Shown: in pieces, positions 12,901 to 23,269 of the stretch
Numbering within the stretch: the first letter of the stretch is position 1
Layout of the letters: each line of letters begins with the position of its first letter
Origin: Physella acuta
Lineage: Eukaryota > Mollusca > Gastropoda > Physidae
NCBI RefSeq assembly: GCF_028476545.1
Contig: NW_026732540.1
Location: 1 to 64,000, forward strand
Length of the DNA: 64,000 nt
Direction: 5' to 3'
Notes under the pieces: generated by a model
What the model saw: the letters and a program-made list of their open reading frames with translations, nothing else
Database searches by the model: none
Told to the model about the DNA's origin: nothing
Translations under genes and position numbers: made by a program

Positions 12901-13666
12901 TACGAATAGGAAAATATGATGATAACCGTTAATACAATTTCTTGTATGTTATGTCTAGTAGTATAAAAATTAAAATTTTAGCTTTATTTTTAAAATGTGT
13001 TAATTAAATGTTTCACTTAACACTTTTTAATTACGCTTGTGTGAATGATCAAGTTACAGCCTTTCAACGTCTGTAGAGTAACAACACACATTTCCAATGT
13101 CTAAATTCTATTTTGTTTAGTTTATCTGAGAGCCAGCCCTGAAAACTGCTATGAACGTCTGAAGAAAAGATGTAGGAGAGAGGAAGTTGGAGTGCCATTT
13201 GTGAGTGGTTTGCTGTATACTTAATACAAATTATAGAGTTAACAGAGTATCTCACAAGTAGCAATTACTATTGCTTTCATATAACTGTTAAATATGTTGA
13301 TACAAGTTTAAATAATGGTACATTATATTTCTCTGTATTTAGTTCCATGGCTAATTGCTGTCAAATATTCCAGGCTTTTGTTGAGTCTCTTCACAAACTG
13401 TATGATGATTGGCTCCTAAAGCAGAAATTTCCTGTACCTGCGCCAGTCTTGGTAGGCCATTGACATTATGTTAAATGAATTAATATTAATGTAGTAGTAC
13501 TAAAATTAATTAGATCATTATTTGACTCGTTTTAATCAAAAATATTCAATTATGATTTAAATATTTTGTTCTTAAATTTCAGCTACTTGATGCGAATTTT
13601 GATCTGGACACAATGAAAGAAACTTTTGAAACAAGAAGACAGGAAATCTTGTGTGGGTACAGCTAA
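9924..13666 (+). CDS. TK2: Deoxynucleoside kinase, thymidine kinase 2/dNK type, ten exons, complete
   Basis: Exons 9924-10047 (donor uncertain), 10572-10615, 11223-11297, 11474-11527, 11646-11741, 12179-12252, 12404-12492, 13121-13200, 13374-13451 and 13583-13666 join in frame to about 265 residues, close to animal TK2. The enzyme phosphorylates pyrimidine deoxynucleosides for mitochondrial dNTP salvage. Visible motifs are the P-loop GNIGSGKTT, the substrate motif GEPLDKW, the catalytic ERS in [29 protein letters not shown], and the lid [20 protein letters not shown]. The C-terminus is [20 protein letters not shown]. Exon 1 starts [18 protein letters not shown] and is basic with no acid residues, consistent with a mitochondrial presequence. 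The first donor (GGA/gtaaaa) is weak. Other phase-1 donors nearby would shift the leader by a few residues. A SINE lies between exons 7 and 8. Kinase identity is near certain; mitochondrial location is inferred. Confidence 0.95.
10120..10530. repeat. CTAGAT/AGGCCT-rich cryptic simple sequence in TK2 intron 1
   Basis: Short motifs TCTAGATC, AGGCCTA and TATATCTA recur in both orientations without a fixed period. A similar patch lies at 31540-31690. Confidence 0.6.
10872..11095 (-). repeat. tRNA-derived SINE, reverse orientation, in TK2 intron 2
   Basis: It reads on the minus strand. CCACTCTAGCTA, TCAGCCACCCTTGC and CGAGACTTTCAAGTTAGCAG are complements of the SINE body and head. Confidence 0.8.
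12675..12930 (+). repeat. tRNA-derived SINE, nearly full length, in TK2 intron 7
   Basis: The head GTGGCTAGCGGGAGAGAGC and B box GAGTTTGAATCC are clear. GAGTCCACCCAGCTC, GGGGTGGCTGAACATAGTGC and GAACTCTACTTCATCTG follow. This is the best copy for defining the family. Confidence 0.9.
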
Positions 13667-13743
13667 CATTGGGTTGTAGTTTGGCATTACTAGCCAATTG
13701 CGGATATACAGCTGTTTGGCTTATGATCTCAGGTCATTTGATT

Positions 13744-14006
13744 TCACTTGACATTCTCAGTGCACTGAAATGGTTGGTATCTTCAGTCCTAATGAAAGAA
13801 CTTAGTGTGCCCAGATTATAAACTTGGGAAGTAGATCTTGTACTTTAACAGATTCTGCCTACTTTTTATTTGTTCTCACTTGACATCCTCAGTGCACTGA
13901 AATAGTGTATCTTCAGTCCTAATGAAAGAACTTGGTGTGCCCAGATTATAAACTTGGGAAGTAGATCTTGTACTTTAACAGATTCTGCCTACTTTTTATT
14001 TGTTCA
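13744..14006 (+). repeat. 131-bp tandem duplication in TK2 3' UTR
   Basis: TCACTTGACATTCTCAGTGC begins each copy and ACTTTTTATTTGTTC ends it. The copies differ by a few substitutions and one small indel. Confidence 0.95.
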
Positions 14007-14464
14007 CTCTGCATATTCACACCTGTAGTGTGACAGTCTGTTTGATTGTGGGCAGCATTTTTAGAGCATATAGAAGAAATGTGACTGCCTTGTATTGTTC
14101 TGCTTTGATGATTATTTAATTTTCATAATAGTTAATGTCATTTTATTTTGTTAGAGTCTGTTTTAATCAGAGCTTCTTGCTTTTAGCCTTTTCCACCTTG
14201 GCATTAAACATTATTTGCACTAACAAATTATGGGGACATTTTAAGACCCGCTCATCTTAACTGTTCTAAGTGTAAGGGGCTACCTGACTGGGCATTGATG
14301 TTTCTTTACTTCTGTACAAGAACGGCATTAATGTATCTTTACATTCAGAATGTATTAATTATATGAAGTATTGTTTATAAGTTCTCCCATTATGCTAGAA
14401 AACGTGCCATGTCCATACTACTATTGTGTTCATATTTTTACAATTTGTTTTTCCATTACAATGT

Positions 14465-14470
14465 AATAAA
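14465..14470 (+). promoter_or_regulatory. Candidate TK2 polyadenylation signal
   Basis: AATAAA lies about 800 bases after the TK2 stop. Another AATAAA-rich site is near 14993, and either or both may be used. Confidence 0.45.
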
Positions 14471-15007
14471 ATTAGTTTCCTGATGTCTTATAGAATATAA
14501 TATTTAATAATTGTAAATGGTGTTTTGACCTTAAAGAGTTATGCATTTACAGAAAAGAATGATAAAACATCACCACTAGAAATGTATGCATGGTTTTTAT
14601 TTTATTGAGGTCTTCATTATTTTCTATTATGACATGAACAATGTAAACACATATCCTTTTTAATTTTCTGCTTATGCACAAAATAGCCTGTAGAATAATC
14701 ATATTTCTTACATGAACAAGTACATTGTGTCATCTATACATGGGGCATTGCATCTGGCATTTCCTTCCTGTATTCAGATTTTTTTTTGTATTAAAGCAAA
14801 GAAAAGTACTTTAACTGTATAAGTCTAAGTCAAAATAAAACTCAAGTACAAATTATTCTGTGTTGAATTGTAAAAATGATACATGATATTAATATTTGTG
14901 TAAAGGTCTTTTAAAGCAGTTATTTATTGCACTGGCATCAATCTACATTAGAATCATCCAAAAGGACTATATTGTTGAATTCACAACAAAGGCTGAATAA
15001 AATAAAG

Positions 15008-15275
15008 TTCCCTGTACCTCTGCATGGGAGGGATACATGGTCTGAACTAAGCCCAGTCACCTTTAATTTCTGTATGTGAGCCAGGTACCCATTAGAGCTG
15101 GATGGATTCAAACTTGAGACTTACAGAGTAGCAGTTGTATGCTCTAATGTCTGACCAAATGGTAGAGTCCACCGAGTATCCCTGACTTTACTCAGCTATT
15201 ATGGGTACCTGACATGAGTTAGGTGCATGTTGCTGACCTCATGTTCCCCTCATATGGGGGTTCTCCGGATCAAGT
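15008..15275. repeat. Two head-to-head SINE fragments
   Basis: A minus-orientation copy (AGCCAGGTACCCATTAGAGC, then CAAACTTGAGACT) is followed by a plus-orientation piece (GAGTCCACCGAG, TGGGTACCTGACATGAGTTAG). Confidence 0.65.
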
Positions 15276-15705
15276 TTAATGTGATTGTAATCAATTTGTA
15301 AAGGCACATTAAGTAGACATACAATGATATAGAGCACTAAGTTTGCATAAAAGTATTAGAAAACGTCACATTCGAAAATAAATGCCCTCTGTTTAAGGGG
15401 CAAAATGTTCAGAAAGTCAGACGTACTTCAATCAATTAAAAAAAACTTAAACTTTTCACTTCATGCTCTGAAATCAATGATTTAAATAAAAATCCACCCT
15501 TGTAGCTGTTCTTCAAGAAACCATATAGTAAGTCAGTTTGCTGGTTTTTTATATATATTTTTTCTCTATGAAATTAAAACATGTTTACCTTTACCTCATT
15601 GTTTTAAACATGAAATTTTAAGTTTATAAATAAGAAAATATTGATGCTGAAGGCTTTGGTGCTGGAATGGTTCTGCTGCTGATCTTGATGAGAGAATTTG
15701 TTGGC

Positions 15706-18078
15706 TTACTTTTCTTTCTTCGAATTCTGGCATAGAAAAAAATTTTTTGGACAAATGTTAGCACTAAAAAAAAAAAGAAAAATCACTTCGACATCGTGGA
15801 TTGAACACTTGCTACCGATTGCTTAACTTACAACATACTTAGCTTACACTAGGGCCTACTATTTGTTATTCTTTAAATAATTTAGCCCTAGGGAAGCAGC
15901 GAGGGTGTCTTTAAATAAAATGTCGGCTAAATTTTTTGCAATTGTAGCCAATTACATCACACCCACCTTACCGTTATGACACTATTATTAAGTCAAAACC
16001 TGCTATATGATACAAGGGAAATAATTCCAGACTGCAAACTACTGACATTTTGCACTGAGTTGTATCCCCTGCAATGTGACCGTCGTAGTAGGACTAAATT
16101 ATAGTCCTGTAAAGACGGACTGGACACGTTCTCTTTCGAACCTGACGGTCCATGGGGCAAGAGAAGTAGAGTTCGCGTGTTTTTATGAAGGGACAGTGTG
16201 GTCAGCACTATGCCCAGTCGTCTTTACGTTCCATGAGTCAGGTACCCATCAGAGCTGGGTGAACTCAGGGACGTTCCCGTAGGCCTAATTAAAAATCTAC
16301 AAGAGGAAATCCAAAACTATCTTTCTTCTAACTACTACTACTATTTAACATCAGCGGAATTATTTTTTTTTAATGACGATAAGCTATTTAGCCAACTTTC
16401 TACCCACCCCCGTCCCATGGCGGACATTCTAATTCTAAAATGACGTCACTAAGTTTCGCACCCAACACATAAATAGTGATAATTACATTGTTTCATCAAT
16501 GATATACTTAAGAAATTCAAAAGATATGCTACGTAGCATTTCTGTAACCCCGTCTCCCAACATAGCCCATCATGACAGAAGCCTAACCCCTTCACATATG
16601 CATGGGATGTTATTTATGGTCATAATCGCATATTACCTTCGTGTGATTGTATGAGTATTAAAACAGTTCGATAACTTGCACCGTGACCTACTAGAATTCG
16701 ATCATGACCTAACGGATGACGTGATTTTAATTATACCACATCAACTTTACGGACCACGTATTTCAAATGATACCACATTTCATTTTGTTATCTAAAACAC
16801 AATTGTATCTTTATCTTGCCTCGCAGATCTAGCACAGTAAAAAAATAAACAAGCCGGTGTGATATCTACGTAACACACCAAGCTATTGTGTTATGTTTAC
16901 TTACACACGGCTTGCTGGCTCGTGGTGTGTGCTCACAGATTATCCCAATTCATCAAACTTTTTTTCAAGTGGTAGGCTTATCTTACACTGAACACAAATG
17001 CCGACCGGTAATACTACTTAGGGGTCGTCCATAAATGACGTCAAACTCGAAGGGGGGAGGGGGGTCCGTAACTTTGTGATGGTGTGTGATGATGGGGTGG
17101 GGGGGGGGGGGGGGGGGGGTTTAGGTGTGTGACGTCACACTTTTGCATTATAAAAAAGCAATGTTAGAAAACTAGTTTTAGCCGTTATTTAGCGTTTTAA
17201 AAACTGTTTTAATAAATTGTAACTGGAAATTATTAAAATACTCTATGTTGACAGAGTTCAGACAATATTTTGGAAAAATAGCGATTTTTTAAGAAACATT
17301 CAACTGCAATTTTGAGGGGGGGGGGGGGGGGGGGAGGTTGTAGGCTGAGGTGTGACGTCATTTTAGTGGGGGGTCTGGCTTTTTGTGACATGTGTGACGG
17401 AGGGGATGGGGGTAGGTACAAAATCGTCAAAAAAGCGTGATGTTATTTATGGATGACCCCTTAGATCCAATATAGGTGGGATTTATGTGGGACTGCTTTA
17501 ATTCAACAAGCTTACTTACAGCAAGCTCAGGGCGTGTCTTACTTAGCCCATACCCCTGAAAACACAAAACTTGTAACTAGCCAGTAGTAAAAAAAAAAGC
17601 CTAGAAAACATTTTTTTTTTAAAGAAAGACACCGAAAATATGCTCAACTTCCTTAAAATGTAAATTACTGACCTGAATCGATTGATCATTCGAGGCATGG
17701 TCGCCATGGCAACCGGTCTTCTTCCTGCCGACCACGACCTTGGTGATCAGCGCGAAAAAACTCGGTCAAGGACAGGTCTGTGAGCTGCAGCAGGTCGCGG
17801 ACAACGAACTCCACCAACTTTCCTCCCCCGGCCAGCAGGAGAGCTCCGATGACGGCGGCGCCCGCGGCAGCCAGACAACTCCCCCCCTGGCTGGTGTACG
17901 CCCAGACGACAAGACCGACGTAGGCAACACCAAGGACTAGGCAGCTGCCGACGGTGATGGCCAAAAGCGCGCCAATTTTGATGAACTCGACGACCAAGCT
18001 AACCGTCAGACGATAGACGACGGACACAATGAATCGGACGATATTCGTGGCTGCCTCGCTGCCCGCGTCTGGTTTCAT
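15706..18078 (-). CDS. Small multi-pass membrane protein of unknown family (possible frameshift)
   Basis: The ATG is at 18076-18078 with a good context (CAACCATG). The reading frame starts MKPDAGSEAATNIVRF and contains about three hydrophobic stretches: IVSVVYRLTVSLVVEFI, GALLAITVGSCLVLGVAYVG and CLAAAGAAVIGALLLAG. It then has KLVEFVVRDLLQLTDLSLTEFF. As written it stops at 17686-17688 (130 residues). An A6 tract at 17755-17760 lies just before the sequence turns basic. If one base there is an error, the frame continues as ALITKVVVGRKKTGC to a donor at 17673, then exons 17520-17555 and 15706-15726, all in phase 0, giving about 153 residues ending NSKKEK. Both readings are possible. In the short form the two introns lie close behind the stop. 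I do not recognise the family. Confidence 0.6.
16128..16285 (-). repeat. tRNA-derived SINE fragment
   Basis: Reverse complement of the SINE body: ACAGTGTGGTCAGCACTATG, then CAGGTACCCATCAGAGCTGG. Confidence 0.8.
17021..17460. mobile_element. PIF/Harbinger-like MITE, 440 bp, TTA target duplication
   Basis: The ends are GGGGTCGTCCATAAATGACG and its near-complement TTATTTATGGATGACCCC. TTA flanks both sides (17018-17020, 17461-17463), as in PIF/Harbinger. It contains G-runs of up to 20. It lies in an intron of the minus-strand membrane-protein gene. Confidence 0.8.
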
Positions 18079-18272
18079 GGTTGACTGGGTTAGGAGTTGA
18101 GCAGACCTCAATATTGGAGTTCAGCAGACGTTAACAACTCGAAGTTGACATAGTCAACTGACAGTCAACACAGGACGACGTTAACTTGGCAGTTTGTCTG
18201 ATAGAGAAAAAAAAATACAATTAGGAGATAGATATTTTTAAAAAATGTCTGGATAGCTAGAACTAACTGAAT

Positions 18273-18465
18273 CAGAGGCGTAGCGACGGGGGGGGGGGGG
18301 GTGTTGATGTCCCCTGGGCGCCGACCCTAAGAAGAAAAAAAGTAAAATCTCATTTGAGCTGCAGTTTTTATTTATAATTATTAAAAATATATGTGGGGGG
18401 GGGGGGGGGAAGGGGGCAAATTGAAAGTTTGTCCCCGGGCGCCGGGAGGGGTCGCTACGCCTCTG
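18273..18465. mobile_element. hAT MITE, family A, 193 bp
   Basis: Perfect inverted ends CAGAGGCGTAGCGAC / GTCGCTACGCCTCTG. The flanking 8-mers AACTGAAT and AATTGACT match at six of eight positions, so this is an older copy. Confidence 0.85.
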
Positions 18466-21400
18466 AATTGACTCCAACGACCAGCAAAGCGGGATAGACG
18501 ATTAGGTCTTTATAAATATTTTAGTTTAGTTAATAATTAATTGACATGGAAACAGTATTGTTTTTTTTTTTTATGGTGTCACCCTGTGTGGTCCGCATCC
18601 TTCCTGGTACGCTACTGTGTTTTTCGAGGCAGCGACGCCCGTGGGACCAAAACAGCAGCGGTCCATTGACTCCCCCCCCCCCCCCCCCCCCCCCTCACCA
18701 GAAGAGATGTCTGAAACTCCTATCACAACACTACTTCTAATGACGCTACTTAATATTTTCATTCACTTAGTATCGATTATCTGGGTTGTAAATTTAAATG
18801 TGACGACCTAGAGAAAGTTTTGTGACTCACTGTATACCACCACATGAAGGGGTTTGGGGGGGTGGGGGTGGTTAAGCCTTAACCTTACAAATTTTTTTTA
18901 AAAGAAAACATTTATGCCATCAGGGAGTAAATATGGGAAGTAATTTTAGAGTGTTGTAGTTTGTGACAATCTGTGGAGGGGTAAACACCAGCCACGAAAT
19001 CGGGTAGTTATGTATGGAGAACCTATCGAACACTTCTAATTGCAACCACCCCCTTCCCCGAACACACCAACATTGGCTGTCAAAATAGTGTGCAGTGTGT
19101 GGGATATGGTGTATTTTTATTCTGCTAGTATCGTAGCTATTGCTGTAACGATACCAACATCAACATGAAACATAGTACTGAAACATATATACCGAAACAA
19201 TACATATTATGTTTTTAATTATAAACCATCTGCTAGGCAACCTTTGCATTGTATAATGGGCACCCCCCCCCCCCCCGTTTCAGAATCAGAAAACTACTCA
19301 AAACATTGCATTTAATGAATGGGCTAAATCGAGTACCTGATAAGATAATCGAACTTACTTACATGCGCAGCTTACAAATACACTGTGCTACACCAGCACA
19401 AAGTATTGATAAACACACCGCTGTGTCATCTATTGCTCCATAATTACCGTATAATGAGTCCTTGCTTAGCGCGGTAATTAATATAGTGTATTCAGTACCA
19501 GTAATGTTTATTCCTGGTACCGTCATCGGTGTCTTTATGTTGGCCTTACGTGAGACATTCCTTGCCCATTGTATGACGCTGTGCATTTGGTGTAGCTAAC
19601 TACCAAAAACTGTTCCAAGAAAAGTTGCGTCGATTTACCGAAAAAACGACTCAAGATTTCGAATAATCAAACATATAGGCCTAATTTCCATGAAAGTATG
19701 CCTATATAAAATGCTCTAATTATGAGTTTTAGTCATACGGTTCTTATAAAAACGCCGACATTACACAATTTAAAAGTAGGCCTGCCCTAAGGGAACGAGC
19801 TTTAAAAAAAAAATCTTAATGAAGTCTGGTTTGGTTAGAGGCCCGTTAAGGTATCAATGCTTTTTCAAAATATATTTACTCTAAAACATATGACTTATCT
19901 AGATCTAGTAGATTCCAGTTTGGTGTTTATATTTTATTATTAGAGGCATTTTTAAAAACAGTTTTTAATGTGAATGTGCTATAATGGAATTTTTTAAAGA
20001 GGAATCTTAGGGTGATATTTGAAAAAAAAATTGTTAGTAAACAAATTGCTAATTTTATTTAAATTAAAAAAATAATCTAACCTTTAAGTCACCGTTCTCT
20101 GGTTGTCATAATGTAAGTACCACCGTAAATAGGTTGACCTGGAGGAACACCATTAACGATTACACAACCGTCTATTTTTTTAAAGCAAACACAGGGGAGC
20201 TAACCCACGGATTATTAATCGATGGCTCGGTATTATAAATGTGACTGATTATTGAAGTAATCAATGCAGTGTGAATAATTATTTTTTTCAGATCGATAAG
20301 TGTAGGTTTTTTTTTTAAAATGCTCGACTAAAAATGCATGTTGCTCATTCACGTTCAGTGGGGTGACAAATATCCTTCCACGCAGCTGGCATCACACCCC
20401 CTCACACTCCCTCACATTTTTCTAACTACACACTATAGGTCGAATCAAAGCTTAAAGAATTGATTTTTTTTTTACACACATACACACAACAATAGAAGCT
20501 TGTAGAGAAAAAAAAATCAGTGGGTTTAGTGTTCACAGAAGTACACCGAGTTTTTTTTTTTTTTTTTACTGACAACACACTCCTACACCTGCCAGTCCCA
20601 CCAAACACCCCGCGTATGTTTCTAAACACAGACGATAGGCCTAACAGAATACCGTACTTATTTTTTTCTATGTACACACACTCACATACACACTCTGCTG
20701 TGTGTAAAAGAAAACGTTCAGCGTGTTAACTGTTGATCAAACACATGGCGCTGTAACTGTAGAAGGTCAAGGTGAACAGGTTTTAGTCACAACAATAAAA
20801 CAGCTCACATTTTCCCTTTCCCAACCTGTTCTCCGAGCCTGTACTGTAATAATAGAATTAGCCAGGGGCGTATGACTGGAAACAGCTGGCGGTGATATCA
20901 TTAAAAGTGTCTCTTCTCCAATCCAGGGTATTTGTTTAGGAAACACCGTGTTTTTATCAGTGTCAGAATAGATGAGTCATGACGTGAGTAAAAGAGCTCT
21001 CAACAGCATCACACAGTTTTAGTCTATTTAACAAATAAGGACAAATTTTACAGTCCTATGTCCTTTTCACCCACTCCCCCTTTACACACATACACTAGAA
21101 AGTAATGTTACATTCTAAGAACAAATTTACAATCCCGTATCAAATTTTCCCTCCCCTATTCTTCACAAGATTCATATCGTCACAAACTCAGACCCACCCC
21201 ACCCCCTTTTTTTCTGTGCGCGACTTCATTTTTTGACATCTGTATATATCTACATCCAATTTTTTTAGCTTCACAACTTTATTCTTTTAAAAACATGTTC
21301 GAGTACTTTACGAAGGCAGGCAACATATTTTTACGTGCACTAATAGCAATAAATATGGTGAATAAACTATTAATGAAGACCCATTATGGGATGGAGCATT

Positions 21401-22164
21401 ATTGCTCTTATTCTTATACGATACAAATAGACAAACCAAAGAATTTGTATGCAAGAAATGAGGAAAGCAATAATGCTAAAACGTTATGTAACATAACCAC
21501 TGTTGTAGGGCTATGTTTGACAATTAATTAATATCACGTCGAAGAAAATTTCAAAATTTTCAAAATTTCAAAATTAAATCTCTTTCAGTTTTTCATGAGC
21601 GCTTCCTTTCGCCAGTTAGACCGGTAAGCCATAAAGTCAAAACTCTCCCCGTTACCAGCTCGGTGGGAGAGATAAAGATAGCTGATATATTTTACCACTA
21701 TTATCGCAACTCCCCCCCCTCCACTCCCCGATGTGTAACGCCATTGTATGTGTCTGAAGATGAAGGTTTCAAAGCAAGGCAACTCACAAATACCAGCTTA
21801 GATGACGTCATATTTAAAAAAAGATTAATCTCTAAGAAAACAAATACTTACGCACACAACAAAATAGTAGATCTAACAAGGAAGAGAGGCAAACAAAAAT
21901 GCATCGGTAAACTCAAACAAACGAAAAAAGAAAAGTAATGAAAAAATATTTGAAAGAGTTTCTGTGTTAACAATGACTGTCAAACTTTCGGCAGACATTC
22001 TCTTTCTCTGCCTCCCTGTTACGGTGCTTGTGGGTAAGCCATGTAAATGATCTGATAATTCAACTATTACTTGTCTAAACAATTAGCTTGCCACAATGAT
22101 GTCTTTCAGGTCCAACACCCCCGCTCCCCCAGACGAAATAGAAAAAATATTTAATTTATATGCT

Positions 22165-22315
22165 TAGTCCACCCAGCTCTGAGATCCTAACTCACGTTAA
22201 GGAAATCAAAGGCGGCTGGCTATAGTGCTGACCACACTATCCCTTCAAATGCCGTGGGGAACGACTTCATCTGCCCCATGTGTCTTGGGCACGAAAGAGA
22301 AAAGATGACGTTGAT
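22165..22315 (+). repeat. tRNA-derived SINE, body only
   Basis: GTCCACCCAGCTCTGAGATC, GGCGGCTGGCTATAGTGCTG, CACACTATCCCTTC and CATCTGCCCCATGTG. Confidence 0.85.
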
Positions 22316-22596
22316 TATATGACGTATGAACGTATAACTGACGCAGGGGGGGGGGGTGCCTCAGAATCATCGGCTCCAATACATTGTATTAAAGCAAGAC
22401 CAAATAAATAAATATTTATAAAATAGATAATGATAGTCACGGGGCTCCTGCGATAGTTTCCAGCACTTAAAGTCAGATAAAAACAATATGAACATATATC
22501 GATTATTGTTTACCTTGCGATTGTGATATAGTTGATGGTTCTATAGCCCTACGTTAGCAACATCAGCTCAACATGCACGAACAAACAACTGACAAA

Positions 22597-22824
22597 CAGA
22601 GTTTCTTCCAGGCATCTCTTCGGGGGGGGGGGGGGGGGGCGAAGCCCCCCCGAAATTTTTTTACCGCCCCCCCCCCCCGAACGAAATGAAATTTATATAA
22701 TTTATATAGAAAATATATACTTTCAACAGTGTCCGCCCCCCCGAAGAAAGTTTACCGCCCCCCCCCCCCCCGAAAATTTCAAGTGCCCCCCCCGGAGAAA
22801 AAAGTCTGGAAGAAAGAAACACTG
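22597..22824. mobile_element. hAT MITE, family B (CAGTGTTTCTTCCAG ends)
   Basis: The left end is CAGAGTTTCTTCCAGG and the right end TGGAAGAAAGAAACACTG. Perfect target duplication CTGACAAA at 22589-22596 and 22825-22832. The body has several C/G runs and the block TTTATATAGAAAATATATAC. Confidence 0.9.
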
Positions 22825-23269
22825 CTGACAAATGTTTGTGTAACCCGCTGGTTCAATTTACGTCAAGTTCTCGTCCACAAGATTTTGTTGCCGGAAATGT
22901 TAAGCATTTTATTTTTAAAACATGTGGTACACAACTACAACTAGAGCGTTTAGGTGAAATGGTGGTTAGAAACTTAAAATAATTGGGGAAAAACTAAACT
23001 GAACACAAAACTACCTGAAACTGTAAGAAATGTTCAAAGGGAGGTAAGTATGAAATTTTAAAAAAAAACACGTTATTTACATTTTTAATTCCCTTGCCGT
23101 GATTTATTTCATAATATTTGGATTGGGGAAGAGGTATCCTTGGCGTCTGACATTGAGAGTGACTTAAGGAGTGTGACCATAAGGGGTGGAGGTGAAGATC
23201 GGGTCGTTAGTTACAGTGTTCCTTCCGTACTTTTTTGCTCATTTTTTATCACGTTCGCTTTCTCTACAG

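Larger units (their letters stand above)
13667..15705. other. TK2 3' UTR and convergent 3' region
   Basis: It holds the TK2 3' UTR with a 131-bp tandem duplication, an AATAAA at 14465 and SINE fragments. The 3' end of the minus-strand membrane-protein gene should also end here, so the two transcripts converge. Confidence 0.6.
18112..23269. other. Noncoding interval before claudin-like copy A
   Basis: It holds MITEs at 18273-18465 and 22597-22824, a MITE fragment at 18560-18740 (GGTGTCACCC type) and a SINE at 22165. Between 18.8 and 22.1 kb I see only AT-rich unique sequence with poly-A/T and short CA tracts. It should also contain the unfound leader exon of copy A. Confidence 0.5.

Noticed and set aside
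15706-18078. Assignment of the small membrane protein to SLC44 (choline-transporter-like)
   Set aside because: A faint likeness to the family's C-terminal helices was noticed, but no diagnostic motif is present.
21295-21531. 78-codon frame MFEYFTKAG
   Set aside because: No family likeness, splice context or promoter.
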